Positions 10,377 through 24,130 of a DNA stretch of 64,000 nt are shown in pieces (positions within the stretch are counted from its first letter, which is position 1; the number at the start of each line of letters is the position of its first letter). The stretch comes from Ursus arctos. Taxonomy: Eukaryota > Chordata > Mammalia > Carnivora > Ursidae. The notes below the pieces were generated by a model that ran no database searches, was not told the DNA's origin, and saw only the letters and a program-made list of their open reading frames with translations. Position numbers and translations under genes: made by a program. The stretch lies in contig NW_026623100.1 in the NCBI RefSeq assembly GCF_023065955.2, forward strand, positions 15,911,001 to 15,975,000, in the 5' to 3' direction.

Positions 10377-13300
10377 CTGAAAACAGAACAGAAAACAGGG
10401 ACTAATGAGACCGGGACACCAACACTCTGGAGCCCCCTGAGCCCGGCTGTGGGCTCCAACAGACTGGCAAATCCCCACTGAGGAAGACGAGGGCCACACC
10501 CAACTGCCCTGAGGCCTGGGGCACCCTTGACTTGGAGCACATCTTTGGAGCTGAGGCCTGCTCCTGCCAGCGGCTTTCCCCTGGGCTCCGGGGGTGCCAA
10601 GAGAAGGGCGGACCAGCAAAGCCGGCCCAGTCCTGCAGGACGGGCGGGCTCACGTTCCACCTGCCCCTCAAGGCACACTTTCTCAGTGGGCGCTCTGTCC
10701 AGACAGCTCCTGTCCTTGGGAATGCCACTGTCCTCCCCTCTAACCACCTCAGTCTAGTGGTAAACGGCGGGAGAAAATGGATTCTGAACTGGGGTGATTG
10801 ACCTCAAAAGCCCAAACTCGGGTTTCTGTACCTCAAGGTCTGTGGACCCCAGGGTCCAAAGTAGTCTCAAGGGATCTCCCAGTTCTCATTTTTTAAAGTC
10901 ATGTTTTCGTTTGGATGAAATTCTTTAAAAAAATTATTTTGCCAGTGATTTCAATGAAGCTTCTCCTCTACGGTGATCAAGGGCGACTGAATGTCATGTT
11001 CATAGACTCAGACGAAGACCTCAATGCCTTGGGTCAGCATTTCCTGTGCTGGGGGGCACATACAGATTTCCTGAAGCCCAGAGGGATTTTATCTTGGGTC
11101 TGCTGGAGAAGCATCGGTGTCTCTGTGTGGGGCTCAGGGAAGGGTTTCGACGTCAGGCTTGAGTTCGAGTCCTAGTCCCAACCGCCAATGGCTCGGGGTG
11201 ACCCTGGGCCCTGTGCTTCGTCAGCCTCACCCGTCAGATGAGGTAATGAGGCTTGCTGGAGGCCCTCCAGGACAGAGAGCCCCAGGCCAGGCTGGCGGCG
11301 ACAGCTCTGTGTATTAGCTACCAGCACTATTATTGTTCCCTATTATCATGGGTTTGTCGTTTCCATCCGTCTTTGCGGTGTGTTATCTCTCTGGGAGACA
11401 GGGAGGGTGGAAATAGGATTACCCTGAGAGTGGGACAGAGTGGTCAGCCTGGAGAGGATGAAGTCAGCTGCCTGCAGAAGGTGCTGTACATGACAGGATG
11501 TTTCCCTTGCCAAAAGCGGAGGAGCAGCCTGGAAATCTAATCAAGTCCTGGCCAGACGTCAGAGGAAGCTGAAGCCTTTATTAGTGCTATTAATGAGGAA
11601 GCAACACGCATGTGGAGTCCTGGAAAGCCAGCCCGCAGAACAGGAGGGCTGTGGGCCTCGGTCTCACAAGGCTACCCCGCAGGAGGCTACCGGTGGTGGT
11701 TCTCAGACCTTGAGAACATCCGGCTCCACCCCCCGGTCCTGAGTTCGCTGTCACTGAGCAAACTGTGGATTCTCCCTGGCTTCAGTGAGGAGTTTCCTGT
11801 ACGGGGAGACACCCCATAGAGCAGCAGCTCCAGGCACCGGCCCCCTTACTGGACACCTGTAAATCACTTGTAAACTATACCTTCTGGCTTCTCTATCAGC
11901 TTCCGGGGAGTTTGGTTAGCATGACTCCAACTTCCTGACGATGCTCAGCCCTGAGAGCTTGGACAAAAATCTGTATCTGGATCCTGCTGATGCCACCAGG
12001 GTGCGGGGATCTGCGGGAGGCCACCACCTCCTGCTGCTGGGTCTGTTTTTAATTTTACCAACCGGGACTCCCCAGTGTTCCTCCAGATAAAGACCACACT
12101 ACCCCCCACCAGAGTTGGTAGCTCTGGAGCGAGATCCTAAAGATCGCCGGCCTGGGATACCCACCCTTCCTTGAACCCGTGGGACGGGCCCATTTTCTTA
12201 CAGGCAGAACTTGTACTTCTGTCTCCCCAACCACCTCAAATAAGGCTACATACCAGTGAGCTCTGGGGATTTTCAAACTGGGGTGCAGGCTGAGAACAAG
12301 GCAAGGGGAATTAAAACTGTCAGCATATATATTTTTTTTTTTTTACAAAAAGAGCCACTGTTCATAACTCCATGTTGTGCTTTTGCAATTTTTCTTGGTC
12401 TTCTCTAGGCCTCTGGGGCTCAAACGCTCCCCCCATGTACCTGTGTCTCTCTGTGGACTTGACCCTCTTCGCTGTCTATCCTGAGTTCTTAGGGGCAGGA
12501 TGATGGTTCGTGCCATAATGGTCCCCTTTGGTTCAATAACATTTCTGCTCAGAAGCCACACACACGCCCCCAGAAGCCACATACACAAAGAACAGCAGAT
12601 GGATGGAGCCAGCCTCTGCCCACTGCTGGCCTCAGTTCGTTAAACATCTTTTCCCACAGAGCACCCAGGTCATAACACTGGTGGCTAATTACTATGCTGG
12701 ATGTTGTCAACTGGACCCAAAATTCTGCCACCACCTTTGGGCCTGGAGTCACTCTGAGCCTGAAACAGGCTGGGGGCTTGCCAGATTTTTGAGCTCTGTG
12801 CTCTTTTCCACGTCGACAAGCAATTCGATACATATAGACACGCTAGAATTGTCTAGAACAACCCCCAGTGACTCCCCAACCCCGTCACAAAACCTACAAC
12901 CGCCATCTTTTAGAGTACTTACAGAACAAGCAGGCAGGAATCGAGGCACTTTGGATTGAAAACAGGAAGTAACAGAATTTACTGGAGGTATTTTCAAGTC
13001 GTAATGACCTGGTCCTGGGCCTTCATGCTATAGGAAAAAAAAATTTTATAATTACTAATATTTGTTATATTTTAATGCTTTATTTGCCTTTCACAGATCA
13101 ACATATGGATCACTGTGATATGCTAGAAAAATGCCTAGGCTGGGGCTTGGAAGATATTAAGGTGTGCCCTACCACAAGTCGTTGTGAGGTGAGAATAACA
13201 CCTGCTTTACCTGCTTTACCTGCCTTGTGGGTGTCTGAGACTGAAGATGAAGTGACCTGTAAAAGTCCCCCTCTGTCCTGCCTGGACCTGCCACCCCACA

Positions 13301-16300
13301 CTGGTGCGCCTCACTCTGAACCTGTCCTTCGGACTGTTAACAACTTTGAGCTGTTAGCTTTATAAAATACACATATTCTTTCATATGAGTACAGTATGTG
13401 TTATCTTAGGCCAAACAAGTCTTTACAGCAATTCATTGACAAAAGCACAGTGTTATGACATAACATAAATTGAATATAATTTTTAAAAGACAATCATCCT
13501 AATAGAAAAATTAGTAAAAGACAATTCACAAAGAGGAAATATAACTGATCATTGAGGAAATGGGGGGGGGCTTTAAACCATTAATAACCAAATAAGTTCT
13601 AATTAAAACAAGGATATGATTCTTGTTTTGGGATCTAAAAAATTCACAAAGAAAGAAGAAAGGAAGAAGGGGGAAGGAAAGAGGGGGAAAAAGAAAAGAA
13701 AGAAGAAAGACCCAAAATGTTAACCACCAGCATGGACACTCCTCTATGATTCCGATGCGAGTTTAATAAATTTGATTAGCCCTATGGAGGGCAATTTGGC
13801 AAGATATGAAAGGGCTATGTCTAGACCTATCCAGAGGGAGAGAAAGGAGGCTGGTTACCAGATTGCTTCAGGAATCTGAAGGCAAATGGACAGTCCTGAG
13901 CCCACATAAAGCAGGGAAAATGGAAAGGGCCCAAACATTGCAGTGGATAATGTGGACAAGACATTAATCTCTCTCTCTTTTTTTTTCCCTAGCAATTCAG
14001 TTTTTCTCTCCCATTTTCAAATACCTGTGAGTCTTTCCAGCATGAAGTCTCAGATCTGTTCCTGAATAATGCAGGGACTAGGGGAAGTGGGTGAAAGGAC
14101 ACACTGACCAGGAGCTATTACTGTTGAACAGGCACACGGGGGTTCGCTGGAGTATTGCATCTGTGCGGTATATACGTCTAAAGTTTTTACAATACAAAGA
14201 GAGGATGTATGTTTATTATTCTGACCCAGCAAGTCCACTTTTAGGAATTCGTCCTAAGAAAACAATTGAGAACGGGTGCAAGTATTTGGCCACAAATGTT
14301 GTTTCTAAAAACTGAAAACTGGAAACCAACTAAACGACCAATAATGTGGGGCTGGCTAAATACATTGCAGTTCTTCCATCCAGCTGTCTAGTGATGAATT
14401 TTTACAGACATAAAGCGACTCCCACATACTGCTAAGTGCAAACGCAAGCTTTAAAAAAAAATGTGCCTAAAAACACGGGGAATGGAATGTTCACTGACTG
14501 TTTTCTCCAGGTGAAAGCATGTTGTGTAAAAAGAATTTTATTTTTCTTACCTGCATTTTCTCATTTTTCAACAATGGACTTCAGTGCTCTTGAGATATGA
14601 AAAAAATTTATACCTACTGTATAGATAAGTGAACGTGAAAAATGAGCAAAAGAAAGAAAGATAAAATTAACAGTAAGGTTAGAACAGAGGACTGTGTCCT
14701 GTAAGATCTTTCTCAGAGGTAAGGCTGGGCCGCCAATGAGCCCATCAGGTTTGGCAGAACAGGTGCCCCACCGCAGACCCTCTGAGGGATTTCAGAGCAA
14801 GGCTTTCCCTCATTCCCTCCCGTGGGTGGCAAAGCCGTGTCGCTCGCGCTGCCATTCTCAATTACTCCTCCATGAATGGAGTCTGTTATTAACAGTCAAG
14901 CCCAAGTCTGAAAATCAAGGGTTGGATGCACCTCATAATTTTACAACTTGTGGCAGAGAGATGAAAGCAGTGATGCTTTGAAACTGATACATACGTGGGA
15001 CAGAGATCGCTACGAGGGTGAGGCTCTCAGTATGGTGTGACCTCCATGCTCCCACTGGAGAAATCTGAGCTGCCATAAAGACCCAAGCACAGAAATCCAG
15101 GGGAATCGGACAGGAACGGTCTATGCAACACCCCCTGCCCTTGGTTTGGCCATAATAAATGCCGTACTTTCACGCCAAAAGGTGCTGCGAAGTGTGCTAC
15201 CATTAACTCCATGCCTACAGCAGCCACTTGCAGGATGGCTAAGAAATGTCGCCTCATGCCCCCTTCCCCTCAGGCCTGATGTGGCTCCCCTTTCTGACTT
15301 TCCAAATCACAAGCTCCTTGGGAGTCCAGGCGCCAGGCTTGGAGAAGCACCGACGTAGGCCTGTGCCACCCAGCAGCCTCCCTATACAGGCTTGGGGGCT
15401 TGGTCATCTAAATCAAAGGGCCTAAGACTTGGGGCAGAAAGAAATGACTGCATGAGATTTGCCCCACACATGTTTGATGGAATCTTTTAAAGAGGCAACA
15501 TTAGGGAAGTGGATACAGGCCCAAATTCATATTCCGGAAGCCACAGGAATGTTCTAAGTGAGAAGTAATGATTGGGCCAACATCCTGCAATGGGCAGGCA
15601 GCGGCTCCAGCAGAGTCCCTACTTCTGAGGACAATGTAAGTGGGCAGAGCAGGAGTGGAGGGAAGGTGACACGGTCCAGCATGGCTCAGAATGTGGGTTG
15701 AGATCCAGTTCAATGGGAGGGTGTTTAAAGCAAGAACATTTGAATGGTTAGGAGGGCTGCTCCCTCATTTACTGGGGATCAATGAGCGTGACCCGGAGCT
15801 TTGGTTAGCATTATGTGGGATGCATGGGTGAAGGGCGGCACCCAGGTTCATCAGGCAGTACTAAGCACCTCTCACACAAATCAGATGAGCCATTTCTTAC
15901 CCCTTGTATTTGTCAGGGTCATGACTGGGCAACTCTGGGTTTCCTGAAGCTACACCTTTCAAAGACTACTGACATTCGGTGCCAAGAGCCAACAGAACTG
16001 TCACCTTGCTAGGGTCCCAGGACCTGCTGCCAAAATCAACTACAGGAAACCTCTCATAGTTACCCATTCTTCGGCTTTGGGGCGTGATTACATCTCAACC
16101 CTCCTGACAAGTTAATATCTTTCTCTTTCCTTTGAAAAAGTCACTGAGTTTCTACTCAAGAGCCACTTTAACAAACGGGAGCTACAGGGATGGCACAAAT
16201 GAATAAAATCCTATCTTTTATCCCAAAAGGGGTGAGGAGCTGGAACAGTGCTGACTGAGGGCTGAGCTAACTGCCTGGTTTCAAGATTCTATACCAGGCC

Positions 16301-19300
16301 CTGCTATTCCTGGCCTGTGCCAAGTGTGATCTCAGTGGGCCACGGGATGGTGCCAAGGGTGGCCACTTTCCACTTACCACAAGGGGCTCAGAATGCATGG
16401 GCCCTACTGACTCTTCTGGAGTGCACCTGGGACCCTGTCATACCATGAAGGAGCTTCCCAATGGGCAATAACTCTCAGTACCATTGTAGGCCTTTGGTAA
16501 GCCCTGCCATGCCTCCACTGAACACACTTCTCTTCCAGGGCTGGGAGAGTGGGACCGGCTAATCTACGCCACACTGCTCTGGAACTAAAAAGTGCATCAC
16601 TCTGGGGCATCCCAGAGCAGCAAATTTTACCTCTGAAAACTGTGTGAGGGTAGATGAAATTATCCCAAGTTATTATGTGTTGAATTGTGATTCCCTCAAA
16701 ATTCACGAACACTACACATTTTTATTTTGTTGAATGGTGGCCCCCCCCCCAAAATTCATAGCTCCTATGAATTTTGAACTATTAGTACCTCAGAATGTGA
16801 CCCTCCATGGATATAGGTCCTTGCTGGTGTGATTAGTTAAGATGAGGTCATTAGGATGGGCCCTAATCCTATACAAATGCTAGCCTTTATCAAAAGGGGA
16901 ATTTAGGACACAGAGACACGCACACAGGAAAAACACCACGCAAAGACGTAGGCAAAGGTCTACAAAACAAGGGAGGCCAAAGATTGTCAGTGTACCACCA
17001 GAAGCTAGGAGAGAGGAACGGGCCAGATTCTCCCTCACAGCACTCAGAAGGAACCGACACTGCTGGCACCTTGATCTTGGACTTGCTCTAGAACCGTGAG
17101 ACAATAAATTTCTGTTGTTTAAGCCACTCAGTTTGTAGTACTTTGTAACTCCAGCCCTAGCAAACGGATACAGAAGCGCTCAGCTCATTTCTTCATTCAG
17201 CCAGTATACAGTGCACCACACAGTATGCTGGGAGTTGAGAATACGGTGGTATAGATTGTCTCCCGATATCCATTCTATCCCTTAGTATTAGAGCAATTCT
17301 TAACTGGGCACATGTCTACCCAGCATCAAGGCTACATTTCCCAGCTTCCCCTGAAGCTAGGTGTGACCGCGTGATGAATTTGTTGGCTAATAGGACAGAG
17401 GTGAAGAGGTGTGTACAAATTCCAGAGCATCCTTATGGAGAGGGCGGCTTATCCAGCCCTTCCCCCACCCCCGGTTGGTTGTTCCCATGTTCTCAGCTCT
17501 CCAGAACCATGGGAGTGGGACCATGCTTAGCAGAGCAGGAAATTTATACAAAACAGAAATATGTTCTTCTCTCATTTATAATGTTGTTATTTGGGGTCTC
17601 TGTTCCTAGCAGCAGAACTCCGTCTTAATTGACAAGATATACATGTTCCCTACTCCCATGGGGCTTACATTCTAGCAGGGAATATATATGTGCCACGCAA
17701 AAAAAAACATGACAAATGCATGGCATATGACACAAAGCGGCATAGAGGATGCTATGGGACAGCATGTGAGAGGGCACACCTTGCACATAGTCTGCCCCAT
17801 TGACCCTAGGCACAACTTTCAATGAATCATCCTTGAAGAGAGAAAAGGTCAGAAATAAAATGTGTGGCCCCAAATGTCTATCTAAACACATGTAAAACAC
17901 AAGTAATAAGCAACATAAACTGAAATTATTAGATGGGGTGGTAAAAATGATCTCCCCAAAATTTGGCCACATGCGTGTAACGGCTGGAATACATTGCCCA
18001 AAAAAGAAAACAGGTGCCCCAGCAGGGACAGTAGAATCCTGCATGGAGGTGGGCACAGAGAGAAGCGGGAACTGCCTCTCCGGAAATTCAGGAGGAGGCC
18101 TGTGGCAGAGCGTCCTCAATTCACGAAATTCTAGAATTCTCTGTAGGTCTACAAGTTCACAGGAGAAAGAAGGGAGACATGCATGCTGTTGAACAGGGTA
18201 GACGCAAAACGTTCAGGCCAAAAGTTATTCACATTTGCGAAATTAGGAATTGACCGTACCTCGTAAGTGTAGCTCGGTACTGTTCATTTCCCCCGAGAGA
18301 GAAGCCACGGCAGTCTGGGGTTCCCGGGAGGGGCCCTGTGGGCGGACAACACAAACCTGCCCACCATGCAAATGCAGCGTTTACAGGAATGCACATGCCG
18401 GGGACCCCCAGGCGATTCAGCATTGCTGCGGTGTTCACTGGCTCATCCTCCCTTTTCTAGATGACCCTGGGGCCCCACCAGCGTTGGAAATCTAAGGCGG
18501 TACTCCGGACCCGCGGGAACTTCGGCAAAGCCAGCCACTCCTGGTCACGGCGATTGGCCCAGGGCAGACACGTGACTGTCACCTGGCCAATCCAAAGAGC
18601 CTGCATTTTCACACTCAGGGGCTAGGCAGGCAGGTGTGCACCTGGGACTGCTTGTAGCCCCTCTTGCCCAGCTCATAAACAAAGCGTGCCCAAAGGCTGG
18701 AGGACGGTAAATCAGCGGCGAAAGTCCCAGAGGCCGTGTGCGCCAATAAATTCCATCCCACTTTTATGTTTTAATTGTTTGCTTAGGCCAGTCCAGGATG
18801 AGCTTCTGTCACTTGCAACTGAAAAAAAAATCCTACCTATTACGTTCTTTTTCCTGTTCCCAGTCAAGATATTGTTAAGAGAAAGGAGACCAGAAAATTC
18901 TTTACGCTCACAGCCTAACAGGGATATATATGACTCTGCTGGTGTGAAGACCACTGGAAAAGTTGCACACACTTTTTTAAAAAGAAAAACTGCCAGGATA
19001 TCTTTTCATTAAAAAAAAATCCTAGTACATCTGTAGCTATATTTAAAAGGTTATATTTTTCCAAAAATGTTACCTACAAGTGAACTCATCTTTGAGGAGA
19101 CTGAGACTGGGACCCGCTTTCATCATCTTGCAGATTCCATTCAAGCAGAAATCAATTTGTGTTTGGCTTGATGCAATCTGACCATGTTTACTAATTATTT
19201 TTCTGTTCCTTGTGGAATTTTAAACTATCAGCTTAGTTTTTAATTGAACTAATTTCGTAAATGCAAAAGCAGCTGGAATGATTCAGCATTCTTTCAGAGT

Positions 19301-22300
19301 GCTAGTTTTAATACAGAGAGTATGGCACAGATCTGCAATCCCCTGTTCAAACTGCTATGAAATGTGACTGAAACAGACAAATCATATAACGCTCATTCCT
19401 ATCTGTACAGACGCTTTCCTGTTTATCTAATCCTTTCCTTATTCTTTATAGGCTTGTCAGGTTTTAAGAAATACAGAAACATCTTGAAATATTTCTGACA
19501 TCAAATAAAAGAAACTCATTTTCGTCTGACATTGTAAGATTTTATTCCTACTGTCAGGAAAGGTGTGCATGACTTGTTTTTCACTTTATATACAACTGTG
19601 AGAATTAATAACTGTAAAGAATCTGCTCAGCAAATCACTGGAAGCCCTAAATCATGTGAAGGACTGGGTCCTAATTAAGCAGTAGTAAGTGGTGCTATTT
19701 TTATTTAAGTAACAAAATATTTTTATGTTGACCATTTTGATAGTTCTTTTCCTCAAACACTACTACCCCTTTTTTTTCTTTTTCTTTTTTTAAACACTAC
19801 CTCTTTTCTGACTTTTTTTTTTTTTTAACAGAGAGAGCAGGCTCGCACATGAGTGGGGGGAGGGGCAGAGGGAGAGGGAGAAAAAGAATCCCAGGGAGGC
19901 TCTATGCTGAGCGCCAGCCCGATGCCAGGCTTGATCTCACCACCCTGAGATTGTGACCTAAGCCGAAATCAAGAATCTGTCGCTCAACCGACTGAGCCAC
20001 CCAAGTACCCTGCCTCTTTTCTGACTTCTAAAACTTATATTTTGAAAAACTATAAAAGCAATGGAAAAGAAAGCAAGTAAACCACCACCCTTAATCACAG
20101 CACCTCAGCATAGCCACTAAACGGATTTTGGTGCATTTCCTGTTCTCTATACACATAATTTTTCCTACACTGCTGCTGTTGTTATCTTGCTATTATAAGT
20201 AATCCCTTCATGATATCTTTATATAGATGAATATTTCTGTATGTAAGATTATTCCTTTAGGAGGGTTTTCTCGAAATGGAATCAGCAGGCCACAAGACAA
20301 CGTACTGCCCAACTGTCTTTCCAGGGGTTATATCGTGTACACCGCCACCAGGAAGACGTAAGAGAAGCACTGGGTCCACATGCCAGGTAGACACTGGGGA
20401 GAAAAGATCTGAGAAACAGAATCTTCCTTAGTCCTCTTTATCCTAGTGGTCGTATTAAATAGTCATCAGTGTCCCCTATATGTTCAAAGAAGTTGTGCAG
20501 AATCTCTGATACCCTTCATGCCCACACTTGGTAACACATTCAAGAGGGAACAAAATCCATGCAATTTTTTGGTAGGTCAAGAGATTTATTTGGGTCATTT
20601 ATGAGAGCAATTAAATCAATTAAAGGGAAGCGTAAAGGGAGGAGAAACCACAAATGACAAGTTTTACTTTGTCCAATTCCCTTGGCTAAGAATGACCAGG
20701 ATTTGTTGCAGTCTTCTCCTCTTTAAAACAATCCACTATGAAGCAGCTGTACCTTTAGGTCTTGGGATTTGTGGGGCTTGGTCATTATTACCAAGGTGCT
20801 AAAAGTTGGCAGAAGTTGCCAATACAATTCATTTTATGGGTGCAAAAAGGCCCTTTTTATTTATGGTAGACCATGTCTCCAGGCATCTATTCCAAATGCT
20901 CATAAATATCCTCCTCAGTGTCTTTACTATGGACAAAACGTTTGTGCCAATCCATAACCAATTATTACTACTTCAACAATAACTGAAATAGCCCATGAGT
21001 ATACAACCTTACATTGGTAATCTGAAGATTAACAACCATTTTCCAACCCAACAAACTCCTTACCAACAGCTTCTCTTGAGAGCTACCTACACTTTGGGGA
21101 CGAAATGTAATTCACCAACTGAATCCTTGACGCAAACAAGAAGACTATGGGGTTTTGTTGTTGTTGTTGTTTTGTTTTTTTGTTTATTTTTTAAAGATGT
21201 ATTTAATTATTTGAGAGAGAGAGAACGTGTACATGGGGAGGGGAAGGGCAAAGGGAGAGGGAGAGAGCGAGAGAATCCCAAGCAGACTCCCTGCTGAGCA
21301 CGGAGCCTGACGCAGAGCTTGATCTCACCAATAGGAGATCATGACCTGAGCCAAAATCAAGAGTCGGATGCTTAACCCACTGAGCCACCCACTGAGTGCC
21401 CAAGAGGCTGTGTTTTTTAACAAGGCAGAACAGCTCCTCCACACTGAGAGGCCTTCAGACACTTATGATCCTAGAGGATCTTCAAATCCAGAGTTAATGT
21501 ACTTTTTACAACTAAAAAATCATGTAGTGATCTGCTATGCATTCACATGGTAATTTACTTGTCTTTTAACTGGCTGCTCCTGGAGATTTTATGCATGAAT
21601 GATTAACAAATCTCCAATGGGCTACTTTTCACAGATGATGGAAAGAAAGGAGGAGGAGATGCACACCTGTATGTATCCATCTTTTATAACTTGCCTCGTT
21701 CTCAAAAGGTTTAGAGTGACTCAGTGGATGTCTATAGGTCATACTCTATTGCACCAGCTCTGCAGGTCAGATTTCTGGTGATTGTAGGTCTCAGGTATAC
21801 CAACAATGAGGCGACCTGTCCGAAGTCAGCAGGGCTCAAATGACACCACAACTTTACCATGCAACCGTACACAAAACACATTTCAGAAGAATCAAAGAAT
21901 TGTAAGTTTTTTAAAAAAATCAAAATGTCAAATACATGAAAGAAAATTAAAGTGAACATGTGTCTGGAGGGAATTTTTTAAGTGGTGGAAAAGATAGATT
22001 TCATTCATTCATTCATTCATTCATTCAACACATTGTCTGAGCTCTGTACTGGGCTCTGGGCATTGATGAATAAGACAATCGCCCTCTCATGGAACTTATA
22101 TTCCAGGAGGTGATGACAAACTCTTTAACTTGATGACATAAACATTTTACACTTTCAACTTCTCTCTATAGAAAAACACAGAAGGAAAAGGCAAAATCCC
22201 CAAAAAGCTTCTGCAAATACAAGGGTTAATATCTTATCACTCTAGCGTTTATACAAATCAACAAAAAAGAATATTAAAACTCCACCCAATAGATAACTGG

Positions 22301-24098
22301 GTAAAGACTGACCAGAAAGTATGCAGGAAGGACCACAAATCACTGATTAACAAATAACTAGAATGTATAGTCTCAGATCCTGCCGATTAAACTAAAATAA
22401 TGAGGTACCATGCTTTTAGTATCTAGTTAAATATTTTTTTAATTAAAGATAAACAAAATTTATGCAAATTTAATGACATGGTCACTCCCTTGATTGCTGG
22501 TAAGGTGTAAATGAATGTAATACTTTTTAAAAAGGTTTGGCAATCTAGACGAAGAAGCTGTAGATCATCTCTAGTAAACACCACTTGTGATAACCCATAA
22601 AAAATGATGCTAAAACTTAGAAAAGATTTTATGCGTTGAGTTTTATGTTAGCATTAGTCTCTTGATCGGAGTATTTGGTACCATTATCTTTGCATAACAA
22701 AGTTGTGAACGTAAACAAAGTTGTCATAATACAGAAGAATTCTCCAATAAACTGACCTCTTACAAAATTATATCCTATTCAAGCATCTCTCCCTACTTAA
22801 CACTGGCATCCACCACTGAAGACAGATCAGTGTCTTTGTAAGGCAGTTTTTCTCTGTCATCATTAAATGATATTTAATAATACGTTACAAATAAAATGCC
22901 AATCCAATTCAAAATGAAAATGCAAATTTTACCCAAAATTCCAAGATTTCATGAAGTTGATGAAAATGATGGAAAAGTGCCGAAATCACGGGAAAAGGCT
23001 TTCATTGCCCAGTGAGGATCCAGCAAAGTTAAATTAGCTAACGACAAAAAAGAGATGATGACAAGGATTGTTATAGTATTGGCACTTCAGTAAAGAATGA
23101 TTTCAAATGTCAGAGGAACTGCCCTTGGGAAAAGTGATGACACTTCAAATAATATTTTTTCTAAAATGTGTCATCTGTGATTTCACTGGAATGTCCAACA
23201 CTATGTGAAGGATGTCACTATACTATCATAAGATAGTGTCAGAAAAACTAAACACAGCCTCCTTTTTAACTTAGGAATTAATACATAGTTGCAATTATAG
23301 GATATTTTCCTAGTTTTTAGTTCAATTTTTTTTAAGGAAAGACCAAATCAAACATTATTGACTACTTTGAGATTTTGATTCTACTTAACGTGGGTTCACT
23401 TTACTAGGTCTTTTTTGTGGCTCAAGTTATACTTGGATACTGAAGACTCCTGTATATGAAATAATTGAAAACAAGTTAGCCATCGAGAGGGGAATGGTTG
23501 AGGGGCACCTGGGTGGCTCAGTGGGTTAAGCATCTGACTCTTGATCTCCATGCTGGGTGAGGAGCCTACTTAAAAAAAAAGGGGAGGGGGATGGTTGAAT
23601 AAATTATTATCTGATAAGTTGATTATTTACCTAGTGAAAATAAAGTTTAAAGGGATTTGTAATAATATGAAAGTGAAACGTGCTAAGTAAAAAAAAGGAT
23701 ATAAAATTGTTGCTTACCATGATCACAACTATTTTTAAAATTGCAGAGAAAAAAGGAGAAAATTAACATTAATGGTTGCATATGAACAAGGACAAAATTC
23801 TTAAACATAATTTTCTATATTTTCCAAATTATCCATAATTTATTCATTTATTTTTACTCTAACTTTAAATTTTTATGTTTTTACTCAAATTTCAAGACAT
23901 TTTATTAAATTTATTGAGAAATATAGTTTTAAAAATCAATCAGAACTGGGGCACCTGGTTGACTCAGTTGGTTAAGCGTCTGCCTTTGGCTCAGGTCATG
24001 ATCTCAGGGTCCTGGGATCCAGCCCAGCATTGGGCTCCCTGCTCAGTGGGGAGTCTGCTTGTCCCTCTGCCTCTGCCCCTCCACCCACTCATGCATGC

Positions 24099-24130
<32 letters not shown>

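Noticed and set aside
12549..12833. Extra STPG4 exon downstream of exon 6
   Set aside because: The exon 6 donor joins exon 7 with a continuous family-like protein. This frame has no PG motif or fitting splice sites.
16735..17172. Endogenous retrovirus with genes
   Set aside because: Only a solo LTR of the MaLR type is visible. No internal coding region, primer-binding site or second LTR was found.
17625..18119. 164-codon minus-strand open frame
   Set aside because: Runs through an ancient repeat and part of a MaLR-like LTR boundary. The predicted protein has no coherent domain.
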